A DNA stretch of 64,000 nt, from contig NC_087380.1 in assembly GCF_963675165.1 (NCBI RefSeq), positions 3,711,803-3,775,802 of the forward strand, read 5' to 3'. The notes under the pieces were generated by a model. That model did no database searches. It saw only the letters and a program-made list of their open reading frames with translations, and was not told the origin of the DNA. The DNA is from Halichondria panicea. Taxonomy: Eukaryota; Porifera; Demospongiae; Suberitida; Halichondriidae. A program made the position numbers and the translations under genes. This document shows positions 48,055 through 60,900 of the stretch, piece by piece. Positions within the stretch are counted from its first letter, which is position 1. Every line of letters starts with the position of its first letter.

Positions 48055-48470
48055 CTTATAGCTGGAGTATTGCTGACTCAGCACTTTACAACCCTCACAA
48101 AGAAACGAGTGTAGCTCCGTTTTGCAGGGTTGCCTGATTCTGGGAATTGCTCCACTCTGTACTGCACTCTATCTACATTGTATTCAGCTTGTGTCAGTTA
48201 GCTCTAGCTGTGTAGTTTGACAGGAACGGGGATCGGTACGTTCTGGCGCAAATCGAATTATTTAGTAGTTTTTTCAAGTGATCACTGCTCGGACTGGAAG
48301 CGACTTGGCCTATCCAAGTTTCCTTGGATACTAGTCCCATGGCCATCTGTTAGTGTGTGTAATTAGTTTGTATCTATCTTGCTTTGTTGTGCACTACACG
48401 CCCTTTTACCTGACACACTTTGATGTCTGACGGAGTTCGGCGACTTACTCTAGCTGTTATGTGCATTTGT
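48055..48470 (-). repeat. Right member of the 0.4-kb inverted repeat pair
   Basis: This is the inverted counterpart of 39117-39520, running from GAGTATTGCTGACTCAGCAC to GAGTTCGGCGACTTACTCTA. No target duplication was evident at its outer or inner edges. Confidence 0.85.
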
Positions 48471-48959
48471 AAGTAGTATACAAGCTGACAAACGCATTTT
48501 CTTTTGTGCTCCTGAGTATTAAGTTAATAGCCATCTCGCAAAAGGTTTTCTAATCTTGCGACTGGGCTGGGGTTTCCGATCTATGTCATTCAGTGCATAA
48601 TTATAGTCTGGAGTGACAAGCTTCTACTGTATCCGGTCACCCTTGGGACCCATGCAGCTTGGCCGGAATAGCGAGGTGGCTGTATCTCAGGAAATAGCCG
48701 CGGCTTAAAAACGACCTTACCTCGAATCTAATGACTACTTTTGCGGTTCTTATCTCGAGGATAATGAATCATTCTTTAAGTGTAATCCAATTTTATTTGC
48801 TAAACCACTGTCAAAACGTCACCGTACTCCGTGACTCTCCTTTGGTGAGATCGGCCTCCCCGAAAGGAAGTAAGAAGAGTTCATAAAGAGTGAGAATTTT
48901 TGGAATTTCATCAGCACACATTTTTGAGAATTAAAAGAGAGATTCCATTTGTTGCTCCA
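48471..48959. other. Stretch with no supported gene
   Basis: Nothing recognised; no ORF with domain support. Confidence 0.45.
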
Positions 48960-49440
48960 CTCATTCAGCCATTGTAGTTCTATTGTATGAGGTTGATTTC
49001 ATTTGATAAGAGCATTTGGTGTCATCTGCAAAGATATGAATACTAGAGAAGTTAGGTAGATCATTGATATAGACCAGGAAAAAGCATATTGGCCCAAGGA
49101 TACTGAGTTTGAAGAGAAGTTCCTCATGGGGTACTCGATCAAATGCTTTTTGGAAATCAAGATAAAAATTATATTGTGTCATGCTGGCATCTTTTTTCTA
49201 GGGACTCTTCAACGCATGACAAACAAGGTTGCAGACATGAGTGGTCTCTCAGGAATCCAAATTGATTGATTGGCCATGCAATGAACCCAAGCACCTTACC
49301 ATAATAGCATATACTTCTACAATTCTTTCAAGAACTTTAGAGATCGAGCATAGAAGGGAGATTGGTCTGTAGTTTAAATAAGGCTTTTGTCTCCAGACTT
49401 AAATATTGGGATAATACAATGTAATTTCCACTCCTTGGGA
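48960..49440 (-). pseudogene. Non-LTR retrotransposon reverse-transcriptase fragment
   Basis: The minus frame reads YLDFQKAFDRVPHEELLFKL, then jumps to LGPICFFLVYINDLPNFSSI and HIFADDTKCS, so about 50 residues between RT motifs are deleted. FADD is the catalytic box. Further upstream, in broken frames, lie fragments of the SKVLERIVE-type fingers region. Truncated relic. Confidence 0.75.
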
Positions 49441-49486
49441 GCTTGCAGCTAGCCAGGCTCATTTTATAATGGCTTCAAATGGCTGC

Positions 49487-49777
49487 AAGTCAGCAGAGCC
49501 TTGCAGCTCTCTTCTCACTCTTGCAGCTACCAATAGCTAGCGTTCTAGTACAGAGCTAACTGCTAAGTAAAGTAGCAATACTCGGTGAACAAGTTTTACT
49601 ACGGACTCTTCTGAAAAGGCTGCAATGGCATTCCAAGTAAGCAAAACTAGAAAACATGAAAAACTACATAACTCAAGAACGAAGCTTTATTTTGCCAATC
49701 CACAAATACGAATCCAAGAAAACATGACTAGTAGCCTATTGAACTTTTACTTGCACTTCGTTGATCCTTGAGCAGTC

Positions 49778-49839
<62 letters not shown>

Positions 49840-49886
49840 CCGGCACTAACGTATATACCTCGCTTGCGCATGCGCACCGAGGCATA
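49487..49886 (-). repeat. Dispersed repeat family D, copy 3
   Basis: It has the same order as copy 1, from GCAGAGCCTTGCAGCTCTCT to CTTGCGCATGCGCACCGAGG. It contains an internal CA microsatellite (about 49779-49836) at the position where the 52.9-kb copy has a GT run, so the microsatellite belongs to the family consensus. Confidence 0.75.
49779..49836. repeat. CA dinucleotide microsatellite
   Basis: About 28 CA units with no obvious interruption until CAAACACCGG, inside a family D copy. Confidence 0.95.
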
Positions 49887-51129
49887 AAAACTTCCTCCAT
49901 TTCTTTAGTAACATGAATTGTTGACAATTAAGATATTGGCCACATAAAGTGGTGTATGTCACTATTACTCCCCAGTCAACAACACTGTGTCTGAAAGAAG
50001 AAAAGACAATATTATGTGGTCAATTATGGCTTCATTTATGCTTTATGTGGTTGACAAGTATGCCAGGGACTTCTTATAATTATTATATTATGACGCGAGG
50101 CCACACCAATCTATCCTATCATCTAACCATATTTCCTTGTTTGTAATGTGCTAAGTTGATATAACGTGTATGTTTGACATAATAATGGCAATGTTTTGTA
50201 CATTGGCAGGACGATACAGAATCTGCGTAGTAAAACGCTTCATCATCTAGCGCTTTTCATGACCATGAACTCATAGTTCACTTGAAGAGACAGCTTTGCA
50301 TGTGTCATGTCACGTGACCATTTGATGGGTGGAGTTGACTGAAAACTGCTTGTCTAAAAAATACACCTCTATATTATTACAAAACGCACCTCCTAAAAAA
50401 TTGCGTCACCTATTTTTTCAAAAAGCACATCTGTAAAAAAAACCGGCACCATGCACGGTGCACCTCGGGTTAATAATCGTGTGATTATGTGCAAGCACTA
50501 ACAGTGGTTCTGTTGTGTGGGGAGTATTATACGAGGTAGTCAATCTACAACCTCTATGTTCAGTTCACCATCCAATTCCCTGACTCTGGTTTCCTGTAGG
50601 AGATACAACCATAGAACTAAAGGTATATGCATGCAGTGGGCTGCACCATGTGATGGTGTGCAGTGTAGGCAGCCTCTCAATACACAGGCCTCCACTGTAT
50701 ACATGCATGCAATGCACTCTACCCCACCCACCCCACACTTACTCCCCCCCCATGGCCACCCACACACATACACATGCACTCCCACACACTATAGAGTTGG
50801 AGTCTCTCCTGCCCGCATGCGTACGACCTGACCTACCAGCACTGGACCCAGAGGCAGAGGAAGTGGATTGATAGAGAGTGAGGGGACGAGGGGAGTGGGC
50901 GGGGCACAGAAGGTGGGCGCTCTCTACAGTGACACCCTTAGGTCTATATTCACCACTTTATTGTATTTATGGACTGATTTTGTGTGCTTACTGCTATTAA
51001 ATTGTTCGTATAATGTTATTGTGAACGGTAATATTGATTAGCATGAGATCATAATAGGATAGTGCAAAGAGATATTACGAAAGCCAAAGCCAAAAAGTCC
51101 ATAAAAAGAAGGTACTTTCACATTTATAG
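49887..51129. other. Stretch with at most a weak terminal exon
   Basis: Mostly non-coding. One minus-strand piece near 50600-50547 follows an acceptor (CTCCTACAG/GAAACC) and reads ETRVRELDGELNIEVVD before a stop, so it could be a last exon of an unknown transcript. A CA/CCCA-rich segment lies at 50720-50790. Confidence 0.35.
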
Positions 51130-53175
51130 TTAAAAGGGTGCTATTTTGTTCAGTTTCACCATCACCTGTGCCATGCTGGGTCGATGGCTGGGCTCTCTCT
51201 TAGTGCAGTGGAGTATCAGCTCGTACACTGCCTCTGTACTTGAAAAATCATGTCTCGATAATGTTCAGTACAAGGGAATCGACTAGCGGTCACCTCACAG
51301 AGGACAATACCGTAGCTGTACACATCAATCTTGACAGACTGTTTCAGAGGGGGAGTGAGAAGATCAAAGGCTTGAGGGATGACTTCAGGAGGAGGGGAGT
51401 AGATTATGGCCCCCTCTCCTATCGTATGAGCATGCTGCAGGAAGTTGGCTGAGCCGACGTCAGATACCTTCCCCTTCCACTGGTGGTTGGACATTCGCTG
51501 GAGGAGGACGTTTGGGGCACTTACATCACGGTGGATGATGGGATCGTAGCGCTGGTGCAGGTAGTCCAGAGCTAAGGCAATGTCCATGAAGATCGAGAGA
51601 CGGTTTCCTGGGTCCAGTTGATTTCTCTCGTACGCTTGTCGGAGATTCATGTCCAAAAGCTCGGTGATGATGAGAGGAGGGGATCGATTCTCTCGGTTTT
51701 GATCATTAAAAATAGCACCAATGAATTGCACGAGGTTTGGGTGTCGCACTTCAGCCAATAGCCTCATTTCTCTCTCCATTTTCTCAATGTGAATTGGGTA
51801 GGCAATTTTTTCATGTAGTCGCTTGATAGCCACGCTCACTGTTCCCTCCAGCACCTCCCCCCACCCTCCTTCGCCAATCCTCCTGCCAATTAACACTCTG
51901 TTGGCTAGAATCCTCCACACCTCTGTTTTGTGTGCGGCCAACTCTTTTGTCTTGCCTTCTAACTCACTCACTAGAGCTGTGATTCGAGCAGACAAGTCAG
52001 CTTCTCTTCTGTTGGCCTCAGCCAATTCACGATCTTTCACTCGTAAAAGTAATTGTGTAGCTTGCTCTCTTTGCTCTGCCAGCTGTGCTCTTTCCTCCGC
52101 ATCTCCATGACGACGGTTAGCCTCAATCAAATGTTGATTTTTTCTAGCCAATTCATGATCTTTCTCTTGCAATTGTAGTTGGTGGCGATGTTCTGTGTCG
52201 TGCTCTCTCTGCTCTGCTGGTCGTAACTGTTGTTCCAGATCTAGAGCCCTCACCCGGCTGGTCTCACTGATTGATGAGGCATGAGCAGTTGCTCGTCTAA
52301 TCTTCTTCTCACTCAGTCACTGGGCGGAGCCTCTAGTGTCGTTGTGGGCCACATTCATGAGAGCCCACTTCCCAGCCGAGGTTTCAGCAACAGACGCTGA
52401 GGGTCCAGTCAACTCTGCATGTAGGGAGGGATTTAAGGAACAAATGTAACAGTATACGCCTTTGACACATGTATTGTGTGTACGCAGAGGAGGTTGGTCA
52501 CATTCCAACGAAAGAATGTGCGTGCACGGAGAAAAAAGAAAAGTACACGGAAACCTACAGAGACAAGTATGAAAAGTAGCTATCCTAGCTAAAGCTAAAA
52601 GGCTGCAAACGATTGTAGCACTCTAGCAAATGATGCTAACAATACCCAGTCACATTACAGTGGCGGATGCATGAAATGTAAAAGGGTGGTTCCTGAAGGA
52701 CAATGAGCCCGAAGGGTGAATTGTCTCCCCGCGCAGTTACGCCCACTTCCGGTCTAACCTCCGCCCATTTCTGGTCACGTGAGAGCCCTGTACTCCTGAG
52801 CAGGCTGCAGTAGAGTTAGAGGAAAAACTTGAGACTGTGCTGATATTACATCCTGCTGTGACTCTGAGCCTATTATTATGCCTTGGTGCGCATGCGCAAG
52901 CGAGGTATACGGTAGTGTGTTTGTGTGTCTGTATGTCTGTGTATCTGTGTGTGTGTAGACTGCTACAGCTGCTCAAGGATGAATCAAGTGCAAGTAAGAG
53001 TTTCTATAGGCTTCTAGTCATGTTTACTTGGATTTTAATTCGTGGATTTGCAAAATAATGCTTTGTTCTCGAGTTATGCTTACTTGGAATGCCATTGCAA
53101 CCTTTTCAGAAGAGCACGTAGCCAAACTTGTTTTCCGAATGTTACTACTCTACTTAGTAGTTAGCTCTGTACTAG

Positions 53176-54217
53176 CCTCGAGACCAGGCTGATTAAAATA
53201 CAGCCTGGTCTCTATTGCATGGGTGATAGTGCACATGCATGCGCGAACTGAATTACCCAGAATCTGGGTAACTCGTTATACTTTAGTAAACGTTTGTAAA
53301 ATTATACCGTAAACTAGTTTGTTTACTAGTTTCTTTCCGTATTAATTTTAACAAATACTTGTCTCCTGTGAAGCTGTGGCTTATGCTCTCTATTGCGTTG
53401 TCGAGAAGACTTGCTGGCTAGCTGTGGCCCTCTATGATGTTGTCGAGAAGGCTTGCACACTAGTCTGAAGCCAGAAGAAGCTCTCATTTGTACAGAAACC
53501 AAATCACGACCATCCAACCATCATAGAGGTAGACTCTTCTGGTTTCAGACTAGTTTGTAAGCCTTCTCGACAACACCATGTATAGAGTGCCACAGCTAGC
53601 TAGCTAGGCTATAAAACCATAGATTGAAGAGAGAGGGATAGGAAACGGAGTGGTGCACGTGATGATTTTACATTGAATCTGCAGTGGAGCCTCGAAAATT
53701 ATCCGCGCTACGCCCTATGAAAGAGGCTATTAAGCACACTTTTGCCGGGTAACTCCCAAAGCTGTGTTTCCTCGAGACATAATCTCTTTCAGCAACTTAA
53801 AACACGCCTAGTCCATGAGCCACGTGTAGTACTTGCTAATGACTGACCGACTTTCATAAAGTTATATGTTCCCAAGGCTGTTTTAGAGCTATTGGAACAT
53901 GTAACGTGTAAGCGTGCTGGTTATGACTACTACAATAGGTATAGACCTTGAAATATAAGTGAGTTGCACGGACTAAGCACAGTTACTTGTAGTTTATTAT
54001 GCACTGAGTGTAGAAATAGATATTGTTGTGATGGCCTCGATTAAACCGCAGCGTAGCGCGGATGTTACTCGAGATACCAACCGTTTCCTATCCCTCTAAC
54101 TCTTCAATCTATGATAAAACTTAGTAGATAGTACGTGGGCGTGTATGGACCACGCCTATGATTAATTACACATGCAATAGATACCAGGCCGTATTTTAAT
54201 CGGCCTGGATTCGAGGC
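53176..54217. mobile_element. TIR element inserted in repeat D with 14-bp direct repeats
   Basis: The ends CCTCGAGACCAGGCTG and its approximate complement CGGCCTGGATTCGAGGC are inverted. TAGCTCTGTACTAG flanks both sides (53162-53175, 54218-54231). It contains a hairpin at about 53382-53600 (GTTGTCGAGAAGGCTTG / AAGCCTTCTCGACAAC) and another whole TIR element at 53618-54113. Confidence 0.75.
53618..54113. mobile_element. TIR element with 7-bp target duplication, copy 2
   Basis: The ends CATAGATTGAAGAGAGAGGG and CCCTCTAACTCTTCAATCTATG closely match the ends of the element at 10491-11715. ATAAAAC flanks both sides (53611-53617, 54114-54120). The interior is unrelated and non-coding. Confidence 0.85.
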
Positions 54218-54387
54218 TAGCTCTGTACTAGAATGCTAGCTATTGGTAGCTGCAAGAATGAGAAGAGAGCTGCAAGGCTCTAGGCAGCCTAGCCATTAAT
54301 TTTAGACTTGAACTTTTGGCATCAATCGCTTTTAACAACAATCATGGTCGATCATTACCCACTCTTTAAGTTTGCATGCGTATAGGA

Positions 54388-54450
54388 TATACCACACCTA
54401 AGAGGAGGATATATAGGGTGCATATCCTCCGAGTAGGTGTGGCATATCTG
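54388..54450. repeat. Hairpin-forming palindrome
   Basis: The arms GGATATACCACACCT and AGGTGTGGCATATC, with an inner GAGGAGGATAT / ATATCCTCC pair, form a stem of about 27 base pairs. Confidence 0.7.
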
Positions 54451-56325
54451 ACTTATACCACGTGACCGCAGCACTATAAAAGGACCTCCCCTAGCAACAA
54501 TTCAATCCACTGCAAAAAAGAACAAGACTATGCCCGATTTTGCAGCCGTCAAAGAGCTAGTTGAGCAACATGTTGACTCCTACAGATGCTCAAGAGCTTC
54601 CTTGGTCCAAGCGTTGACCATTCGACGTCCCCTACTGGAGTTGCAAGCTCTTCTTGGATAAAATGTATCTAAACCGAGCCCATGGACCCATGGAAGCTTA
54701 GCCATCTTGTTGGAGAGCACCTTCCGTGTTTCTGCCGTCACTTTGAGTCTTAGTACTGTCAAGCATGGCTCTTTTCTCTTTGCTTACTTTCTTCAACAAA
54801 TGAAAAAACTAAAAACAACTTGAAAAACTGTGCATGCCTGGGGCTGTATGCTAATATTCTATATATCCTACAGCTGCTGACCAATGAGATCAATTAGTGG
54901 TGACGTAAGTGTGGTATAATTGTAATTATTGGACTCTGCTATTAGTAGCTTTAGCTTTGGCATCTCCACCGAGGCATCAGCACCCGCGGTGCTTTTTGTT
55001 TTAGTTTTTGTATATTGTTTTAGTGTCTGCTGCATTTGAAACTTTATTTGCTTTGAGATTGGCATTAGCTACAACACTTGGTCTCTTCAATGTTTAAAGT
55101 CTTCTCCTCATTTCGTTGCTCATAATAATAAATCATAGAAGCTAGAGCTAGCTAGTCTGGTCTGGCTGAATGACCACATGATATCGAAAATTCCCATCTC
55201 TGTTCAGGGAGCTTCCCTCAATTTTGCTGTTTAATATTGCATCATTATTTGCAAAGCGATCCAGTTGAGAAAGACTGAAAAGCTGCCACTGGATTTAGCT
55301 ATATAGCTTCTGTTCATTCTAGCAGGTATTTACCTTACTACATCTATTAATTCATGACTGTAAATGACTGTAGCTTGCTAAAAATCAATCCGAGCAAAAG
55401 GGGGATTCCTTTGCTCCCTTGGATCTCCCCCTGGATCCGCCACTGCACTAAATATATATAAAGTGAATAGCATATAGTCGAAGCAATGAGCTAGAAACTA
55501 AGTTAATCACTTGTTACAGCACTTTCCTTGGTTCTTTGACTTCTGTCTTAATGTAGCACCTGTCTTAATGTAGCATGCAGGTATAGCGATTTACACTACT
55601 ACTATAATCATAAACTACAGGCCAGAGGAGATACGACACTCGGTTAAGCTCACGTGGCTGTTATTTCTTGATTGAAGGCAAGAAAGACAAAGAAGTCGTT
55701 AAAAAATGCATTCCAATGACGACATTCAGCTGGGACATTCAGCTAGGCAAATAAGCACCATATATATAGTTTAGAGCATAAAACTCAGTGAATTTGTTGC
55801 TGGCTAGTAGCTATAGAGTTTTACAAGTAGAAATTAGATTTGTTGTATAAGAACCAAGGCTTAGATGTTGGCGGTGATCCTATCCTGAATGCAGGCACAG
55901 AATACTTACTCTAAAACAGAATTACAATAACAAAATCTAAGTGGTGGTTGAAATTGGTTGAAAAGCTAATTCACATCAGCATAAGCCCAACCGTGACAAT
56001 CAACCAGCCTGATCCAAGTGTATTTCTTGAAAGATACATGCCAAACTATATCCACTATCAAAGTACATATAGTCTTGAATGATATTCATACAAGATACAT
56101 AATCCTTTTGGCTGGTCATGTGACTGTCGTACCTCCTCTGCTAACACGAAATGTAATACAAGAGAGATAACATGAGATAATGACAAAAGTGCTGACCCGG
56201 CAGGTTGAAGAAAGTTGAAGGCGAATTCGAGGCCAAACACTAGCATGTTTCGCCGCGGTTTAAATCATGACCAACCTCTTCTGGTGTGTACGTGTCTATG
56301 GCTGCATGTACTAGTAGCTGCTCAC
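54451..56325. other. Intronic stretch with no supported gene
   Basis: This is the rest of the long kelch-kinase intron. Nothing recognised. Confidence 0.45.
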
Positions 56326-57289
56326 CAAATCTCAGTATGGTGGTCTCAGCAAGGTCATTTCCCCCCCACTCCCGATGGCCTTCAAACACGAGGACCTCCG
56401 TGAGTCCTGGTCCCAGACTGGTGGCAGTGATGGAGTGGTAGTAGCGTGGTGTCATTGACTCAGGAGGTGTCACCTGGAGGTAAAAGTTCTGTTCGACGTG
56501 TATACTGTATAGTCACATAACATAATAGCCTCCTAAAGTTTCAATTAAGACTTGTAAACGTATGCCACGCTGCACCGACAGTTCATAATCAATTGCCAGT
56601 GTGGATGGGGTATACACAGTATACACGCAGCACACACAATAAAATGTTATCCATACGCATGTATATAATTTATGTTACAACTAAAGTGTTACAACTATAG
56701 CAGCCTCACGTGAAACAGCAGTTGTGCATTGTATCATGGTATCAATGCTGCAGGTTATATTGTAGGTCTAAACCACCATCCTCACCTCCGTCCACTTGCC
56801 AGTGTCAACATCAAACATCCACATGTCCCCTAATGTATTGTTGCCATTATCCACTCCTCCGTACACCAGTATAGTTGAGGGTGGTCCTGGTCATAGTTGA
56901 GACAACAAGTAACATGGCCTGACCTCCCCACTGGCCATGCACTGGCCATGGCTTTCCCTGTACTGGCTTCACCTTAATTAGTCACCTCCTACACACAGTG
57001 AACACACAGTATTGTGCATTTCAATGTGGCGGTACTATAATTCCAACTCACCATGGTCCTGAAGTCAAACAGGTAGACATCATTGACCCTACCACCACGG
57101 CCAGGTTGTTTCCCTCCAAAGAGGACTGCCCTGTGCTGGTCCACCATAGTGAAGGTGAAGCTACTACAGGGAGGAGGTCTCTCTCCTTTGAGCACAGGGG
57201 ACGACCAGACACCTGAAAGTTGGGGTGGGGTAATTAGAGAATGGTACAATGTTACACCATCCTTGAATGATATGAAAGCAAGAGACCAA

Positions 57290-57890
57290 TTCGTTGCCTA
57301 TAATGGTTGTAGGCAACTTTGTGCGTGCGTAGCGCGAGGGACTGGCAAACTGCCTATCAGTCACTCGTCTCAGCTGCAACGAGCATTGCAGCCTATCAGA
57401 TTGCTCAACGTCATATTAGCCCGTAATTTTAACAGCACATACACTTCAGGGGATTCAGTGCATTCCATAGCAGCTAAATCTCATAGCAAAATATAACCGT
57501 ATTATCTATAATAATATTCATGTTTAGTAGTGTCATACAATCTATTACACTTCCGCTGAGACGAGTGACTGATAGGCAGTTTGCCAGTCGCTCGCGCTCG
57601 GGCGGCTGTCGCCGCCAGTCTACAGTAAAGTTATGTAGCTCGAGTTATGGCTAGTTTGACCTAGACTGGCGGCGACAGCCCCTCGCGTAGCGCGAGGGAC
57701 TGGCAAACTGTCTATCAGTCACTCGTCTCAGCTGCAACGAGCATTGCAGCCTATCAGATTGCTCAACGTCATATTAGCCCTGTTATTGTAACCGCACTTA
57801 CACTTCAGGGGATTCAGTGCATTCCATAGTAGCTAAATCCTCATAGCAAAATTTAACCACATTATCTATAACGATATTCTAGTAATAATG
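57290..57890. repeat. Duplicated block with inverted core
   Basis: A block of about 200 bases from GCGAGGGACTGGCAAACTG to AGCAAAAT occurs at 57326-57492 and again in the same orientation at 57692-57857. Between them lies an inverted partial copy (GACGAGTGACTGATAGGCAG, 57560-57600) and a GGCGGCGACAGCC / GGCTGTCGCCGCC hairpin. Non-coding. Confidence 0.75.
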
Positions 57891-57906
57891 GAAAAAACAA
57901 CAGCAA

Positions 57907-60900
57907 TTAGTTTCTACAAAATGTACAGGCCCAGGGAACTACAACTTGTGTGGTTTCCCTGCAACAGTGCTTATGGAACCAGGCTTTACAGTTTTTGCAC
58001 TTCACCATCGATTGTTTATCTTTGGGTTCTCGACATAAACAAGCAATTTCAACCTGCTTTGAAAATTTAACCCTGTTTCGGCACCTACGAATTCCTGTGC
58101 TAAATGTGGTAAGCTTGCAGTCTTCAAGGCACCTGGCAAGATGAGATCGAATAGAAACTGTGTTGCCAAATTTCTGGATACATGGATCTCTATGGCAGCA
58201 GAGTTCGAAAGCGATAGCAATCGCAAGCACACCACAGTCTGATCCATTTGACTGCCTCTGAACATCCATCATATTGATGGATAGTGTGGGCGTTGAACAG
58301 GAGACAAGGCTACATACAACCCGTACGGTGATATTCGAAGGTCTAGCAAATATCGTGTCATACACATTCACCGTACCTTCGTCACAGCCCACATTCGATA
58401 CAACACACCAGTGACTGTTACCAACAATGATAATTTGCACAAAGATCTGATCCTTGTGACAATCGAAGGCCTGACGCTGTGCAAGCGTAGGTGGTTGCAA
58501 TCCCTCCATCAAAGGAGAGTGCTGTAGCATTAATAGCTGAGCAGCAGTGATGACCCTGTCATTGAGCCAACCACAAGAAGATACTACCTCTTCCTTTTCT
58601 GCGATGGTTAATTTGTATAAACAGTTCTCCATCCATACTTTTTCACTTGTAGCAGCTGTGGTAGGGCCATCATCTTCGGAAATGTCTACAACGACAGGTT
58701 TGGGAATGACACACTTGCACTTAGCAAGGCAGGCAGCTTCAAGGGCGGCAGCAGCCAAAGAGATTTTTGGAGAAGTGCGCCAATTCCCTAGTGAAAGGCT
58801 GTGGTTACTGTCACTCAAAGAAATTGTCAACACTTCTGGGGAATAGCTTGCGTTAAGAATACCACCGCCACAATACAACCGAAAAAGATTGCCTACTTTT
58901 TTAGCAATCCGACAGAGAAGGTGTTGCTCTCCAAAACGACTGCTGTGAAGATAAACGTACATGCCAACCTCTAGCCTGTCCGTCTTGTCTAGATTACTGC
59001 CAAGTAGATTACCACAATCTGTGTTCACACCCGATGGCGGTTCGTTGATGTGGGGTTGTGTTGCATTGGTTCGATCGTTGATTTGTGGTTCGGGTTGTGG
59101 TTCGGGTTGCGCTGCATTGGTTCGATCGTTGATGTGTGGTTCGCTGATGTGTTTGTGAGCTGTTGTCAAAGTATTGCAATTGCATTCACTGACATGCTCG
59201 TCTGGAATCTCATGGTCACTATGTGCATCACCATCAGAAGTGACAAAATTATGCTCATCTGGGACACCATCGTAACACTCTACGTCTGAGTCATCACTAT
59301 CAGTAGTGACAACATCATGCTCGTCTGGGACACCGTCGTAACACTCTATGTCTGAGTCATCACCATCAGGAGTGCCGTATGTGTCACGTCCATGTTGGTC
59401 TGTCCAGAGAATGCGTTGCTGTCGATCTATCACTCTTAGCTTCTTCAGCTGCACTCGTCGTTTTTTGGTCTTTTCTGTTTTGACTCCGTCAAGTACTTTC
59501 TTCCTCTGTTGATTTTGCTTGGACAACACCTCTTGTACACCTTCGTACAATGGTAGATTCAGTTTTTTGTAGAGCTCGGTTTTCCAGTGATAGTCAGCCC
59601 CCTGTTGTTGATACTCGTGTGTCATGTTGGCTTGCAATAGGCCGAGGTTGGTTGAGACAATGTAATGGAGCCTCTCTAAGAATACGTGCTTTTGTCTAAA
59701 TCGTATCAGAACACTGTGTGAACTCTCGAGCCAATTGGAGTGGCCACGCTTCAGGATGGGGTGGACTAGCTTGTCGGCCATTTTTGTTCTCGTCAGGCAC
59801 TCAATTTTGTATGCTAGTAGGTGAAAGGGGCAACGTAATACCTCTTTCGTACGATACAGTTTCCCTTCACACTCGTGGTGATTTTTATCGGCACACTCGC
59901 CGCAGTTACATAGTGTAAGGGGGTGAAAGTCACACTGTCGAGCAACCACTCCGTCAGATTCGAACTCGCATTCTTTACAGGTGGTTAGATAGTGTTTTTC
60001 ACATGTTTGTTCTTCCTCCCATTGGTGCTCATCCTGTACGTGGTGTGTTAGATGACTGAGTCGTCTTGAGAAGTCAGAGGCAGACTCGCAGGTCGACAGT
60101 ATGGTGGAGAAGCTATTTCTCGAACGCTGGCAGAACACGTCTGTCAGACATCCGCATCCTGCCTTACAATTTTTGGATTTGCAGTGACACTCGACATTAA
60201 CAACTTCTGGAAAAAATTTTTTCTCCCTGTCTTGTAGTGCGGCAGTGAACTTCTTTTGCTTGCCTCGAACCATCAGTAGCTTGAGGTGAGACTTTGCAGC
60301 ATGACCTCCGCACAACATGATTTTGGCACCGGGAAACACTTCTAAGACACGTTTGCTCGAAGAAGAGTCGCCATCTTGCCAGTGGACTTCAATGTTCAAA
60401 CCCTCTGTGCGTGCCACATTCATCAATTGTGTTGCACTGTACCCTTCAGTTGACTTAGATGTGCCTTTGTACAGCGGTTCTTCGATGATGTGGTCTCGGC
60501 CTTTTTGGCACAGATGTATAAAATATAGCAGTGCTCCGTTGAAGTAGTTTCGTATGGTGAATGTGGAATTTTTGCTAAAGAAACCACGCGTGTGCCAGAC
60601 ACCATCGGCAGTAGTAACAGCTCGTGTCCATGATCCGAGTTGTTCCTGGCTCATGTTTTTCATTCTTTCTTTCTCTCTTGAGCACATTTCCTCGACCATT
60701 TCCTCCACTACAGGGTGCATATCCCTTATAGTTTGCATAAATGTCGGAAAGGACACTGCCGCCATGCCAAGGATATCAAGCACCTTCCTGTATGTTGCAT
60801 GTGTGCATCCTGCTGTAATGAAGGCCACCTGTAGTGCCCTGCTGAGTTTGCTCTGTCTGGTTGTGGGGTGATCCGGAAGAATGGCACTGTCAAAAGTATA

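Larger units (their letters stand above)
52876..54380 (+). repeat. Dispersed repeat family D, copy 4, split by a nested insertion
   Basis: The left part 52876-53175 (GTGCGCATGCGCAAGCGAGG...TTAGCTCTGTACTAG) and right part 54218-54380 (TAGCTCTGTACTAGAATGCT...GATCATTACCCACTC) join cleanly once the 1.04-kb insertion is removed. This gives the best view of the full family, about 460-500 bases. Confidence 0.8.
51130..57212 (-). pseudogene. Kelch-repeat / coiled-coil / TKL-like protein kinase gene, several frame breaks
   Basis: Minus-strand exons: 57212-57052 (kelch, HRAVLFGGKQPGRGGRVNDV), about 56960-56786 (kelch, GGVDNGNNTLGDMWMFDVD), 56473-56326 (kelch, TPRYYHSITATSLGPGLTEV, ends phase 1), and 52414-51130 starting ELTGPSASVAETSAGKWALM. 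The last holds a long Arg/Glu coiled coil and a kinase domain: GRRIGEGGWGEV (P-loop), VAIKRL, HRDVSAPNVLL, DVG instead of DFG, PPPEV, DVYSYGIVLCE. Exon 56326 joins 52414 in phase across a 3.9-kb intron. Breaks are an in-frame TGA at 52319-52317 before the coiled coil, a shift near 51240 so that the last helices (LILHCTKREPSHRPSMAQVM) lie in another frame, and a shift in the second kelch exon. This suggests a decaying gene or sequence errors. I recall kelch-kinase fusions as common in demosponges. 5' exons were not found. Confidence 0.65.

Noticed and set aside
49736-49927. ORF with a long Cys-Val run
   Set aside because: It is a translation of the CA microsatellite.
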